This document shows, piece after piece, positions 26,771 to 34,840 of a stretch of DNA of 42,515 nucleotides. The notes under the pieces are model-generated. The model did not search any database. It had not been told where the DNA came from and saw only the letters and a program-made list of their open reading frames with translations. Positions within the stretch are counted from its first letter, which is position 1, and every line of letters starts with the position of its first letter. The DNA lies in contig JAGQHW010000007.1 in NCBI GenBank assembly GCA_020431645.1, positions 1 through 42,515 of the forward strand, in the 5' to 3' direction. The stretch is from Carnobacterium sp. (GTDB lineage: Bacteria; Bacillota; Bacilli; Lactobacillales; Carnobacteriaceae). A program made the position numbers and the translations under genes.

Positions 26771-26971
26771 ATGATAACTAAGATGGATAGTAATCAAATC
26801 ACAGAAAATATTGAAAAATTAATAAGTGGGAAAACGGATGAAATCTTTATAAAAAAAGAAGATTTTATGGCATTTAGAGAAGTTTGGTTAAATCATCCAG
26901 AAAAAAATTCTCTCATTGGCACAGCAAATCATTATGGTGAAGTTAGTTATCATTACAAATCAACTGAATAA
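26771..26971 (+). CDS. Conserved-looking small hypothetical protein upstream of ptsHI
   Basis: This 66-codon frame has AGAGGGG just before it. The spacing to the ATG at 26771 is very short and that to the in-frame ATG at 26783 is long, so the start is uncertain. The product is soluble and acidic-basic mixed, with a helical first half and a C-terminal GTANHYGEVSYHYKS segment that looks like strands. I recognise no family. A small gene at this place, between clpE and ptsH, also occurs in enterococci as far as I recall, which supports a real gene. No function is proposed. Confidence 0.6.
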   Translation: MITKMDSNQITENIEKLISGKTDEIFIKKEDFMAFREVWLNHPEKNSLIGTANHYGEVSYHYKSTE

Positions 26972-27013
26972 TAAGTAATAAACGACGTTCTATGAAGAAA
27001 AGCTAGAAAGTAG

Positions 27014-27042
27014 TTGTAGAATCTCGTTTAAAATGGTAACAT
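27014..27042 (+). promoter_or_regulatory. Candidate promoter of ptsHI
   Basis: TTGTAG (27014-27019) and the extended -10 TGgTAACAT (27034-27042) are 17 bases apart, about 115 bases before ptsH. No cre site is apparent in the leader. Confidence 0.5.
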
Positions 27043-27158
27043 TGTAAAGAAGAAAAAGTTATTTTTAAGTAGTGTGTTCTACGTACAAAAGTATTTAGAC
27101 AATAACGACTTAGAGAGAACTTTAACAAAATTTTTTTATTAAAAGGAGATCAAACATT

Positions 27159-27425
27159 ATGGAAAAACGCGATTTTCACGTAATAGCTGAAACAGGGATT
27201 CATGCACGTCCTGCAACTTTATTGGTACAAACAGCTAGCAAATTTAATTCAGATATCAACCTTGAGTACAAAGGTAAATCTGTAAACTTAAAATCTATCA
27301 TGGGCGTAATGTCATTAGGCGTTGGCCAAGGTGCAGAAGTTGTTATTAGTGCAAATGGTACTGATGAAGCAGAAGCAATCTCAAGTATTGAAGAGACAAT
27401 GAAGAAAGAAGGTTTGGCTGAGTAA
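27159..27425 (+). CDS. ptsH: Phosphocarrier protein HPr
   Basis: HPr passes phosphate from enzyme I to the sugar-specific EII proteins of the phosphotransferase system. The 88 residues include the catalytic His15 in TGIHARPAT and the regulatory Ser46 in LKSIMG. In Firmicutes, phosphorylation of Ser46 by HPr kinase makes HPr the co-repressor of CcpA. AAAAGGAGA precedes the ATG. The stop codon overlaps the ptsI start (TAATG), so the two proteins are translationally coupled. Confidence 0.97.
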   Translation: MEKRDFHVIAETGIHARPATLLVQTASKFNSDINLEYKGKSVNLKSIMGVMSLGVGQGAEVVISANGTDEAEAISSIEETMKKEGLAE

Positions 27426-29146
27426 TGGTTGAAAAATTAAAAGGGATTGCAGCAAGTGATGGTATTGCTACAGCAAAAGCCTATCTTCTTGTTCAGCCCA
27501 ATTTATCTTTCGACAAAATCTCAGTTGATAATTCTGATTCAGAAATAGACCGTTTAAAAAACGCCTTGAATAAAGCTACTCAAGAACTTGGGCTAATTCG
27601 TACTAAAGCTGCTGAAGCTTTAGGTGAAGAAGAAGCTCAAGTTTTTGATGCACATTTAATGGTTCTTTCTGATCCTGAGTTAATTGGGAGTATCGAAAGT
27701 AACATAAGCGATAATAAAGTAAATGCTGAAAGCGCACTTAAAGAAGTAACGGATATGTTTATTGGTATCTTTGAAGGTATGGAAGACAATCCTTACATGC
27801 AAGAACGTGCAGCTGATATTAAAGACGTTACAAAACGTGTGTTGAGTCATCTTTTAGGGGTAAGATTGCCTAACCCGTCAATGATCGATGAAGAAGTAAT
27901 CGTTATCGCACATGACTTAACTCCAAGTGATACAGCACAATTAAACCGTAAATATGTAAAAGCCTTTGTCACAGACATTGGTGGCCGGACTTCTCACTCA
28001 GCAATTATGGCTCGTTCTCTTGAAATTCCAGCAATTGTTGGAACTAAATCAATCACAGATTTAGTTAAAGAAGGAGATATCATTATTGTTGATGGTCTAG
28101 AAGGTGACGTATTAGTTCATCCAGAAGAAAAAGATATTTCTTTTTACGAAGATAAAGCCAATCAATTTGAAAATCAAAAAGCAGAATGGAATAAGTTGAA
28201 AAACGAAAAAACCTACACTGCTGATGGAAAACATATTGAATTAGCTGCTAATATCGGAACACCTAAAGACTTAGTTGGTGTTAAAGATAATGGTGGAGAA
28301 GCTATTGGTTTGTACCGTACTGAATTTCTTTATATGGATTCACCTGATTTTCCAACTGAAGACGCACAATTTGAAGCTTATAAAACGATTTTAGAAGGTA
28401 TGGGTGACAAAGCAGTTGTCGTTAGAACGATGGATATTGGAGGAGACAAAGAGTTACCTTATTTAACTTTGCCTCATGAGATGAATCCGTTTTTAGGATA
28501 CCGTGCAATCCGTATTTGTTTAGCAGAACCAGATATGTTCAAAACACAATTGCGTGCTTTGTTGCGTGCTTCTGTCTTTGGTAAATTACGTATCATGTTC
28601 CCAATGATTGCAACTTTAGGAGAATTCCGTAAAGCGAAAGCTATGTTGCTTGAAGAAAAACAAAACTTGAAAAATGAAGGCATTGCTGTTTCTGATGATA
28701 TCGAAGTTGGTATTATGATTGAAATTCCAGCTGCGGCTGTACTTGCCGATAAATTTGCTAAAGAAGTAGATTTCTTCAGTATTGGAACCAATGATTTGAT
28801 TCAATATACTATGGCAGCGGACCGTATGAATGAACAAGTTTCTTATTTGTACCAACCATATAATCCATCCATTTTACGTTTAATTAAAGGTGTAATTGAT
28901 GCTTCTCATAAAGAGGGCAAATGGACAGGTATGTGTGGCGAAATGGCTGGAGATCAAACTGCTGTTCCGTTACTAATGGGACTAGGTTTGGATGAGTTTT
29001 CGATGAGTGCGTCAAGCATTTTGAAAACACGTAGCTTAATGAAACGTTTAGACTCAACTAAAATGGCAGAATTAGCAGATAAAGCAATCAATGATTGTGA
29101 TACAGCTGAAGAAGTCGTACGTTTAGTTACAGAATACACAAAATAA
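27425..29146 (+). CDS. ptsI: Phosphoenolpyruvate-protein phosphotransferase (enzyme I)
   Basis: Enzyme I takes phosphate from phosphoenolpyruvate and hands it to HPr, driving uptake of PTS sugars. It has 573 residues. The phosphorylated His191 lies in [12 protein letters not shown], and the PEP-binding barrel shows [24 protein letters not shown] and the catalytic Cys segment GMCGEMAGD near residue 503. Length and motifs match the family fully. It ends the ptsHI operon at a clear terminator. Confidence 0.97.
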   Translation: MVEKLKGIAASDGIATAKAYLLVQPNLSFDKISVDNSDSEIDRLKNALNKATQELGLIRTKAAEALGEEEAQVFDAHLMVLSDPELIGSIESNISDNKVNAESALKEVTDMFIGIFEGMEDNPYMQERAADIKDVTKRVLSHLLGVRLPNPSMIDEEVIVIAHDLTPSDTAQLNRKYVKAFVTDIGGRTSHSAIMARSLEIPAIVGTKSITDLVKEGDIIIVDGLEGDVLVHPEEKDISFYEDKANQFENQKAEWNKLKNEKTYTADGKHIELAANIGTPKDLVGVKDNGGEAIGLYRTEFLYMDSPDFPTEDAQFEAYKTILEGMGDKAVVVRTMDIGGDKELPYLTLPHEMNPFLGYRAIRICLAEPDMFKTQLRALLRASVFGKLRIMFPMIATLGEFRKAKAMLLEEKQNLKNEGIAVSDDIEVGIMIEIPAAAVLADKFAKEVDFFSIGTNDLIQYTMAADRMNEQVSYLYQPYNPSILRLIKGVIDASHKEGKWTGMCGEMAGDQTAVPLLMGLGLDEFSMSASSILKTRSLMKRLDSTKMAELADKAINDCDTAEEVVRLVTEYTK

Positions 29147-29147
29147 G

Positions 29148-29190
29148 AAATAAACTGTTGGAATCTATGATTTCAATAGTTTATTTTTTT
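29148..29190 (+). terminator. Terminator of ptsHI
   Basis: A 16-base stem with two wobble pairs (AAATAAACTGTTGGAA with TTTCAATAGTTTATTT) begins just after the ptsI stop codon and leads into a T run. Confidence 0.9.
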
Positions 29191-29244
29191 AACTTAAAAT
29201 GAGTCAGTTCATAAATCAAAATGTATTAGATTTTTACCTAAAAA

Positions 29245-29253
29245 TGTTATACT
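29245..29253 (+). promoter_or_regulatory. Extended -10 promoter of the dehydrogenase gene
   Basis: TGtTATACT lies 37 bases before the start codon. The -35 region is only weakly matched. Confidence 0.6.
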
Positions 29254-29289
29254 AAGAGCAGTGATTAGGATAAGGGAGAGGGTTGAATA

Positions 29290-30165
29290 ATGAAAAAAAT
29301 TGGATTTATTGGAACAGGCGTAATGGGCAGTTCTATTGTTAAGCATTTATTGAAAGCAGGTCATGAGGTAAATGTTTATAATAGAACAAAAAGTAAAACA
29401 GATGAATTAATTTCTTTAGGAGCTACTTGGTATGAAAGTCCTGCTGCAGTCACTGAAAAAAGCGAAGTGGTTATTACAATTGTAGGCTATCCTAATGACG
29501 TTGAAGAAACATATTTAGGAGAAAACGGGATTTTTAAAACAGCCACATCTGATCATATTTTGATTGATATGACTACTAGCACACCTACTTTAGCAGTTAA
29601 ATTATATGAAGAAGGAGCAAAAAGAAAGATAGCTGTCTTAGATGCACCGGTTTCTGGTGGAGATTTAGGAGCACAAAAAGGAACACTGACTGTGATGGTT
29701 GGTGGAGATGAAGATGTATTTAGCACTATCGAACCGATTTTAACTGTATTTTCAAGTAAAGTAAATCTACAAGGTTCTGCAGGTAAGGGTCAGCATACAA
29801 AAATGGCTAATCAGATTATGGTAGCAGGCACAATGACAGGAATGACAGAATTGTTAGTTTATGCACAGGCGGCTAATTTAAATTTGGAAAAAGTCATCGA
29901 CACGGTAAGTGGTGGTAGTGCAACTAACTGGTCACTTATAAACTATGGTCCACGAATCTTAAGTGAAGATTTCACTCCAGGATTTTTTGTAAAACATTTC
30001 GTTAAAGATTTAACTATTGCATTGGGTGAGGCTGAAAAACTAGGCATTGAATTGCCTTCTACAACACTAGCTCAGCAATTGTATAAAAAACTTGAAACAG
30101 ATGGATATGGAAATGATGGTACTCAGGCGTTTATTAAATTGTGGTGGCCTGAAGGAAAGAGATAA
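29290..30165 (+). CDS. Beta-hydroxyacid dehydrogenase family NAD(P)-dependent oxidoreductase
   Basis: The 291-residue protein belongs to the 3-hydroxyisobutyrate / tartronate semialdehyde reductase family. It has the N-terminal Rossmann motif GFIGTGVMG (5-13), the substrate motif DAPVSGGDLGA, and the catalytic Lys171 in QHTKMANQ. The all-helical C-terminal domain is complete. Its substrate cannot be set from sequence; YkwC-like enzymes of Firmicutes are the closest type I can name. GGGAGAGGG precedes the ATG. It is transcribed alone, between ptsHI and the acetamidase. Confidence 0.88.
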   Translation: MKKIGFIGTGVMGSSIVKHLLKAGHEVNVYNRTKSKTDELISLGATWYESPAAVTEKSEVVITIVGYPNDVEETYLGENGIFKTATSDHILIDMTTSTPTLAVKLYEEGAKRKIAVLDAPVSGGDLGAQKGTLTVMVGGDEDVFSTIEPILTVFSSKVNLQGSAGKGQHTKMANQIMVAGTMTGMTELLVYAQAANLNLEKVIDTVSGGSATNWSLINYGPRILSEDFTPGFFVKHFVKDLTIALGEAEKLGIELPSTTLAQQLYKKLETDGYGNDGTQAFIKLWWPEGKR

Positions 30166-30200
30166 AAATACCAGTCTAATGAATAAATTAATGACAGATA

Positions 30201-30240
30201 TAAATTAAAGGAGATGTAATTCGTATCATCCTTTAATTTA
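30201..30240. repeat. 12-base inverted repeat before the acetamidase gene
   Basis: TAAATTAAAGGA (30201-30212) and TCCTTTAATTTA (30229-30240) are exact inverted copies with a 16-base loop. There is no following U-tract on the plus strand. It may end the dehydrogenase transcript or be a binding site; it lies directly before the cre site. Confidence 0.7.
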
Positions 30241-30246
30241 GCAAAA

Positions 30247-30261
30247 ATGAAAGCGTTATCT
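30247..30261 (+). promoter_or_regulatory. cre site (CcpA binding) before the acetamidase gene
   Basis: ATGAAAGCGTTATCT fits the cre consensus WTGNAANCGNWNNCW at every position. It lies 57 bases before the acetamidase start, so carbon catabolite control of this gene is likely. Confidence 0.8.
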
Positions 30262-30318
30262 AGATGAGGATAGTAAATAGTGATGACGAAACTATTAATT
30301 ATATAGGAGGAATTAGAA

Positions 30319-31614
30319 ATGAAAGCTAAACAAACAGTCTATGTTGATCAATTTACAAATGGCATTCTTGACCCTGAAAAACCAATGGATTATTTTGTAA
30401 AAGACGGTGGATTCATTGTAGCAAACACAGCGCCAGGTTGTTGGGGACCAATGATTACTCCTGAATTAAAGGGTGGACATGAAGTAACTAAGCCTGTTTA
30501 CGTTGAAGGTGCAGAAATTGGGGACGCACTTGCTATTCATATTAAAAATATTGATGTTACCTCTACAGTGACAGGTTCTGGAAATGATAAGCCGGTTGAT
30601 GGACGCTTCATTGGTGATCCTTTTGTAGATGCGAAGTGCCCTACTTGCGGCATTGTCAATCCAAAATCAATTATAAAAGGAATTGGTGAAAAAGCCGTCC
30701 ATTGTGCCAACTGCGATGCTGACATTACGCCGTTTGTTTTTACACATGCTTATTCAATGGCTTTTAATGACGAGAAAAGTATCGGACTAACATTAAATAA
30801 ACAAGCTGCAGAAATAGTAGCAAAAGATGGTAGACGCTATATGAATACGCCCGAAGCATCCATTCAGAATTCAATTTTGACTTTTGCGCCACACGATATG
30901 CCTGGGGTCATCGCACGATTGAGACCTTTTTTAGGCCAACTAGGGACAACACCGGCAAGAGCTTTTCCTGATTCGCATAATGCCGGTGATTTCGGACAAT
31001 TTTTACTTGACGCACCACATGATTATGGCATGACCGAATTAGAATTAGAAGATCGAACAGATGGTCATATGGATATTAATCGTGTTAGAACTGGAGCTAT
31101 TCTAATCTGTCCAGTGAAAGTTGAAGGTGGAGGAGTTTATTTGGGTGACATGCATGCTATGCAAGGCAATGGAGAAATTGCAGGACACACAGCTGATGTG
31201 TCGGGAATTGTTAATCTACAAGTAACGGTTTTAAAAAAGGTAACGATAGATGGACCTATCTTGTTACCTGTTAGGGAAGATCTTCCATACCTAGCTCAAC
31301 CTTTTACTGAAGAAGAAAAAAAACAAGTCAGTTCACTTAGTAAGGTTTGGAAAGTTGAAAAGATAGAGGAGAGTTACCCTATTTCGTTTGTAGGAAGCGG
31401 AGCTGATTTGAATAAAGCAACAACTAATGGCCTTGAAAGAGCAGCAAACTTATTTGGGATAACCGTTCCTGAAGTGATGAATCGTGCAACCATAACAGGC
31501 TCAATTGAAATAGGTCGTCATCCAGGTATGGTTACTGTTACTTTCTTAGCTCCAAAAACATACTTACAGGCTAAAGGGTTACTTGAAATAGTTAAAAAGC
31601 AGTACAACGGCTAA
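30319..31614 (+). CDS. Acetamidase/formamidase family protein with inserted zinc ribbon
   Basis: FmdA/AmdA-type amidases release ammonia from formamide or acetamide. The 431-residue protein carries family features such as TAPGCWGPMITPEL near the N-terminus, HDMPGV, and GDMHAMQGNGEIAGH for the metal and active site. Two Cys pairs, Cys107/Cys110 and Cys129/Cys132, form a CPTC...CANC zinc-ribbon-like insert, which I would not expect in the short amidases. ATAGGAGG precedes the ATG. The cre site upstream suggests use when preferred sugars are gone. The physiological amide is unknown. Confidence 0.87.
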   Translation: MKAKQTVYVDQFTNGILDPEKPMDYFVKDGGFIVANTAPGCWGPMITPELKGGHEVTKPVYVEGAEIGDALAIHIKNIDVTSTVTGSGNDKPVDGRFIGDPFVDAKCPTCGIVNPKSIIKGIGEKAVHCANCDADITPFVFTHAYSMAFNDEKSIGLTLNKQAAEIVAKDGRRYMNTPEASIQNSILTFAPHDMPGVIARLRPFLGQLGTTPARAFPDSHNAGDFGQFLLDAPHDYGMTELELEDRTDGHMDINRVRTGAILICPVKVEGGGVYLGDMHAMQGNGEIAGHTADVSGIVNLQVTVLKKVTIDGPILLPVREDLPYLAQPFTEEEKKQVSSLSKVWKVEKIEESYPISFVGSGADLNKATTNGLERAANLFGITVPEVMNRATITGSIEIGRHPGMVTVTFLAPKTYLQAKGLLEIVKKQYNG

Positions 31615-31713
31615 TCTAAAGAAGATAACTAATTATATTTTAAAATAAAATAGAGGCTATTTCAAAATAAATTGATAAAAAAAGATAACTTTACTGTCTT
31701 TTAAAGAAAAATC

Positions 31714-31722
31714 TGTTAAAAT
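31714..31722 (+). promoter_or_regulatory. Extended -10 promoter of the YkuJ-like gene
   Basis: TGtTAAAAT lies 35 bases before the start codon; no -35 is evident. Confidence 0.5.
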
Positions 31723-31757
31723 AGTGACTGAGCCAAGTTTGAAAGGGGTATGAGATC

Positions 31758-31991
31758 ATGAAACCTTCACAATTACAGGCAATCATTCGCCGATTGGAAG
31801 CTATGCTAGAAGACAAAGATAGTGAAGTCCAAGTACGTAGATTTGAAAAAGAAGGCAATGAACGTTGCCTGATTTCCTATGATGCTAAGACAACTACCTT
31901 TGAATTAGAAGATAGCTCAACACGTCAAGTTTATCAATTTGATGATTTAGATTTAGTTGCAATTGAGATTTTTGAATTGTTGCAAGATTGA
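31758..31991 (+). CDS. YkuJ-like protein (DUF1797)
   Basis: The 77-residue soluble protein resembles B. subtilis YkuJ: it starts with a helix (SQLQAIIRRLEAML) followed by strands and ends with FDDLDLVAIEIFELLQ, the family's most conserved stretch. The function is unknown; a compact alpha/beta fold is known for the family. GAAAGGGG precedes the ATG. It is transcribed alone with a strong terminator. Confidence 0.85.
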   Translation: MKPSQLQAIIRRLEAMLEDKDSEVQVRRFEKEGNERCLISYDAKTTTFELEDSSTRQVYQFDDLDLVAIEIFELLQD

Positions 31992-32040
31992 TAAAAATAA
32001 AGAACAAGCTAGTTTGACTATGCTTGTTCTTTATTTTTAT
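31991..32040 (+). terminator. Terminator after the YkuJ-like gene
   Basis: A 19-base perfect stem (left arm 31991-32009, right arm 32022-32040) has A- and T-tracts at its base and starts at the stop codon. Confidence 0.9.
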
Positions 32041-32083
32041 CAAATCAGTTCAATCGTTTAAGGGTAATGTAAACAGCAGAATA

Positions 32084-32125
32084 AAAAAAGAATTTCAGCA
32101 TTGTAAATAGCAGAAATTCTTTTTT
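32084..32125. terminator. Terminator of cutC
   Basis: AAAAAAGAATTTC pairs with GAAATTCTTTTTT. Read on the minus strand the T run closes the cutC transcript only 6 bases past its stop codon; it also works as a backup for the plus strand. Confidence 0.85.
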
Positions 32126-32130
32126 AATTT

Positions 32131-32775
32131 TTAGATTAGTTCCCCTACAATCTTTGTACCATGAACTTCATTAACTCCTAAGAAATCTACAATATGTTTC
32201 GCATTTTCGTCTGTTATTCCTCCTCCAGGAAGAATAATAATTTTGTCATCAGCATAGTCGACTAATTCTTTTAACCGTGGCAGTGTTGTTTCAATAGAGT
32301 AATCAGCTATTCCACCATGTGTTAAAATGCGGTCTATACCGTGTTCAACTAACCAGTCAATTGCTTCAAATTGTCGATTTTTTGGTATAGAATCAAAAGC
32401 CATATGGAAAGTCGTCTGTAAACCAAATGCTTCTTCTAATATCTGCTCCATAGCGTCTTCATCTATCCAATTTTCTTCGGTTAAACATCCGACTACAATT
32501 CCATCAATCCCTAGATTTTTAGCTTCGATAATATCATGGCCCATAATTTTCAATTCAGTATCGTTGTAAACAAAATTCCCGCTACGTGGACGAATGATAA
32601 CCATTAATGGAATAGAATGCTCGCTACAATAAGCTACTGTCTCTTGCATAACCCCTTTACTGACTGTTGTTCCTCCACTAGGTAAGTAATCACAAAGCTC
32701 AACTCGAGTTGCTCCTTTGGCAATTGCAGAAGGAACGACTGTATAATTTTCAACACAAACTTCTTTTAGAAACAT
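32131..32775 (-). CDS. cutC: CutC family protein (copper homeostasis / TIM barrel)
   Basis: The 214-residue protein is a TIM barrel of the CutC family. Characteristic segments are KEVCVENY, RVELCDYLPSGGTT, VIIRPRSGNF, GIVVGCLTE, TFHMAFDSI, RILTHGG and ILPGGGI. The family is linked to copper tolerance by genetics, but the reaction is not settled. I choose the ATG at 32775 because GGAGAG lies 7 bases before it; an earlier in-frame ATG at 32820 lies right on the promoter. It is divergent from the aspartate kinase. Confidence 0.92.
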   Translation of the reverse strand: MFLKEVCVENYTVVPSAIAKGATRVELCDYLPSGGTTVSKGVMQETVAYCSEHSIPLMVIIRPRSGNFVYNDTELKIMGHDIIEAKNLGIDGIVVGCLTEENWIDEDAMEQILEEAFGLQTTFHMAFDSIPKNRQFEAIDWLVEHGIDRILTHGGIADYSIETTLPRLKELVDYADDKIIILPGGGITDENAKHIVDFLGVNEVHGTKIVGELI

Positions 32776-32810
32776 TCTTTCACTCTCCATTTTCTCAGTT
32801 AATTTGTTAA

Positions 32811-32819
32811 AGTATACCA
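32811..32819 (-). promoter_or_regulatory. Extended -10 promoter of cutC
   Basis: The minus strand reads TGgTATACT, 36 bases before the chosen cutC start codon, which supports that start. Confidence 0.65.
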
Positions 32820-32855
32820 TGAAAAAATAAAATTAGTTTACCTGCCATCACTTTA

Positions 32856-32884
32856 TTGAATAATGACTAAGTCTTCGTTATAAT
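32856..32884 (+). promoter_or_regulatory. Sigma-A type promoter of the aspartate kinase
   Basis: TTGAAT (32856-32861), a 17-base spacer and TATAAT (32879-32884). The leader of about 85 bases is too short and simple for a lysine riboswitch. Confidence 0.8.
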
Positions 32885-32976
32885 AAAATCAAACAGATAA
32901 ACGATAAAATAATCAATTCAAATAATGTAATTCAAAAAAATTAAGTAAAAGATTTAAATCTAAAGGATGGTATCTA

Positions 32977-34179
32977 ATGAAAATTTTAGTTCAGAAATTT
33001 GGTGGGACATCTGTTAAAGATGAAGATAGTCGTGCAGCAGCAGAAAAACATATTGCTCATGCTATTTCTTTAGGATACAAAGTAATCGTCGTTGTTTCAG
33101 CGATTGGGCGTTTAGGAGATCCGTATGCCACTGATTCATTGCTTTCACTAATTGGTGGAAATCGCAGTTACTTAGATTTACGTGAAAAAGATATGCTACT
33201 TTCGGTGGGAGAAACTATTTCGACAGCTGTTTTCACAAATGGTTTAAAGAAAAACGGGATAGCAGCGGTTGGTCTAACCGGTCAGGATGCAGGGATTATC
33301 ACAAATGAAGATTTTGGCAATGCAAAAGTTAAAAGAATTGATCCAACAGCTATTACTGGTCATTTTAAGTTTAATGATGTTGTTGTTGTAACAGGTTTTC
33401 AAGGTGTGAGCGAAAGTGGGCATATTACAACAATTGGTCGAGGTGGCAGTGATACAACAGCAGCTTTTTTAGGGGCATCCTTCGAAGCTGAAAGTATTGA
33501 TATTTTTACAGATGTCTCAGGAATGATGACTGCAGATCCTCGTTTAGTTGACCATGCCCAATTTCTAGAAGTCGTCAGTTATCGAGAAGTTAGCAATATG
33601 GCGCATGAAGGAGCAAAAGTAATCGATCCCAGAGCGGTCGAGATTGCCATGCAAGCTGGAATACCGCTACGAATTCGTTCAACCCATCAACCTGTCACAA
33701 ATACTGGAACATTGGTCACTCATATTCAAAGTCAAATAGAACATTATCGTTTAGTTACTGGAATTGCTCATGTTCCAAATTTAGTGCAATTTAGAGTGGA
33801 AGCTGATCCCGTAATGCAACAAAAAATCTTTACTTCCTTAGCTAACAGAGAGATTAGTGTTGATTTTATCAATATCTTTCCGAATCAAATTATTTTTACA
33901 CTGCCACAAACAGCCTTAGAAAATGCTCGGATTTTATTTGAAAAGTTAGCTGTCTCTTATACAGTGATAGAAAATTGTGCGAAGGTTGCTATTGTCGGAG
34001 CAGGTATCACCGGTGTGCCGGGAATCGTTTCAAAAATTGTAACCACTTTAGCAAATAATCACGTATCAATTTATCAATCAGCAGATAGCTACACAACTAT
34101 TTGGATTTTAGTAGCAGAGATAGATTTAAAAGTTGCTGTTAATTCTTTGCATACTGCTTTTTTAGAAAATGAGAAGTAA
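32977..34179 (+). CDS. Aspartate kinase
   Basis: The enzyme phosphorylates aspartate, the entry to lysine, threonine, methionine and diaminopimelate synthesis. The 400 residues have KFGGTS (7-12), the kinase core with GRGGSDTTA and DVSGMMTADPR, and two C-terminal ACT repeats from about residue 270 (GIAHVPNLVQFRVEA and VAIVGAGITGVPGI). The form resembles DapG, a DAP-responsive isozyme. AAAGGATGG precedes the ATG. No other gene of the pathway is adjacent. Confidence 0.92.
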   Translation: MKILVQKFGGTSVKDEDSRAAAEKHIAHAISLGYKVIVVVSAIGRLGDPYATDSLLSLIGGNRSYLDLREKDMLLSVGETISTAVFTNGLKKNGIAAVGLTGQDAGIITNEDFGNAKVKRIDPTAITGHFKFNDVVVVTGFQGVSESGHITTIGRGGSDTTAAFLGASFEAESIDIFTDVSGMMTADPRLVDHAQFLEVVSYREVSNMAHEGAKVIDPRAVEIAMQAGIPLRIRSTHQPVTNTGTLVTHIQSQIEHYRLVTGIAHVPNLVQFRVEADPVMQQKIFTSLANREISVDFINIFPNQIIFTLPQTALENARILFEKLAVSYTVIENCAKVAIVGAGITGVPGIVSKIVTTLANNHVSIYQSADSYTTIWILVAEIDLKVAVNSLHTAFLENEK

Positions 34180-34200
34180 GCTAAAAACATTTGAGTTTAA

Positions 34201-34228
34201 TTGCTATTTCACGTTTTTAACGTATAAT
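34201..34228 (+). promoter_or_regulatory. Promoter of the yqeG operon
   Basis: TTGCTA (34201-34206) and TATAAT (34223-34228) are 16 bases apart. The predicted transcript would start near 34235. Confidence 0.65.
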
Positions 34229-34248
34229 TGGTTAAATAGTAAACTAGA

Positions 34249-34276
34249 GGGAGTACTGGATGAGTACTCCTATTTT
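34249..34276 (+). terminator. Leader hairpin with U-tract before yqeG (attenuator-like)
   Basis: GGAGTACT (34250-34257) pairs with AGTACTCC (34263-34270) around a 5-base loop and is followed by TATTTT. It lies after the yqeG promoter and before the gene, so it may act as an attenuator or 5' stabilising stem, or stop read-through from the aspartate kinase. Confidence 0.55.
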
Positions 34277-34294
34277 AATGAATAAGGAGAAATT

Positions 34295-34840
34295 ATGCTA
34301 AATATATTTAAACCAACTTGGATGATAGATGCGATTTATCATCTTACACCAGAACAATTAAAAAAACAGCAGATAAAAGCAGTTTTAGCTGATCTAGATA
34401 ACACGCTAATTGCTTGGAACAATCCTGATGGTACACAAGAATTAATACAGTGGATTGAAACGATGAAAGCTGCGGGTATTCCAGTTATTATTTTATCCAA
34501 TAATAGTGCTTCTCGCGTAGAAAGAGTTGCGACTATTCTGGATTTAGACTATGTTCCTAGAGCGATAAAGCCAACATTGATTGGATTTAAGAAGGCAGAA
34601 GCAAAATTAAATCTTCCAAAAGAAGATATTTTGATGGTCGGAGATCAGATTATGACTGATATATGGGGTGCTAATCTAGCCGGCATACGTACAGTACTAG
34701 TTAAACCCATTATTGATAGTGATGCTTGGAACACAAAGCTTAATCGTTATATGGAATTGCATATTATGAATTACTTGATTAAAAAAGATCCAAACATGAG
34801 ATGGAGGAAGTCATTACATGACGAAAGAATTAATGAATGA
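34295..34840 (+). CDS. yqeG: YqeG family HAD phosphatase
   Basis: The 181-residue protein is a HAD IIIA-type phosphatase. Motif I is LADLDNTL with the two catalytic Asp residues, motif II is ILSNNS, the conserved Lys is in KPTLIGFKKA, and motif III is MVGDQIMTDIWGA. The substrate in Bacilli is unknown; plant and cyanobacterial relatives act on phosphatidylglycerol phosphate. AAGGAGA precedes the ATG. It overlaps yqeH by 23 bases, showing translational coupling at the head of the conserved operon. Confidence 0.93.
   Translation: MLNIFKPTWMIDAIYHLTPEQLKKQQIKAVLADLDNTLIAWNNPDGTQELIQWIETMKAAGIPVIILSNNSASRVERVATILDLDYVPRAIKPTLIGFKKAEAKLNLPKEDILMVGDQIMTDIWGANLAGIRTVLVKPIIDSDAWNTKLNRYMELHIMNYLIKKDPNMRWRKSLHDERINE

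Noticed and set aside
32885-32976. Lysine riboswitch or T-box before the aspartate kinase
   Set aside because: The leader is under 100 bases, AT-rich and has no conserved stems or T-box sequence.
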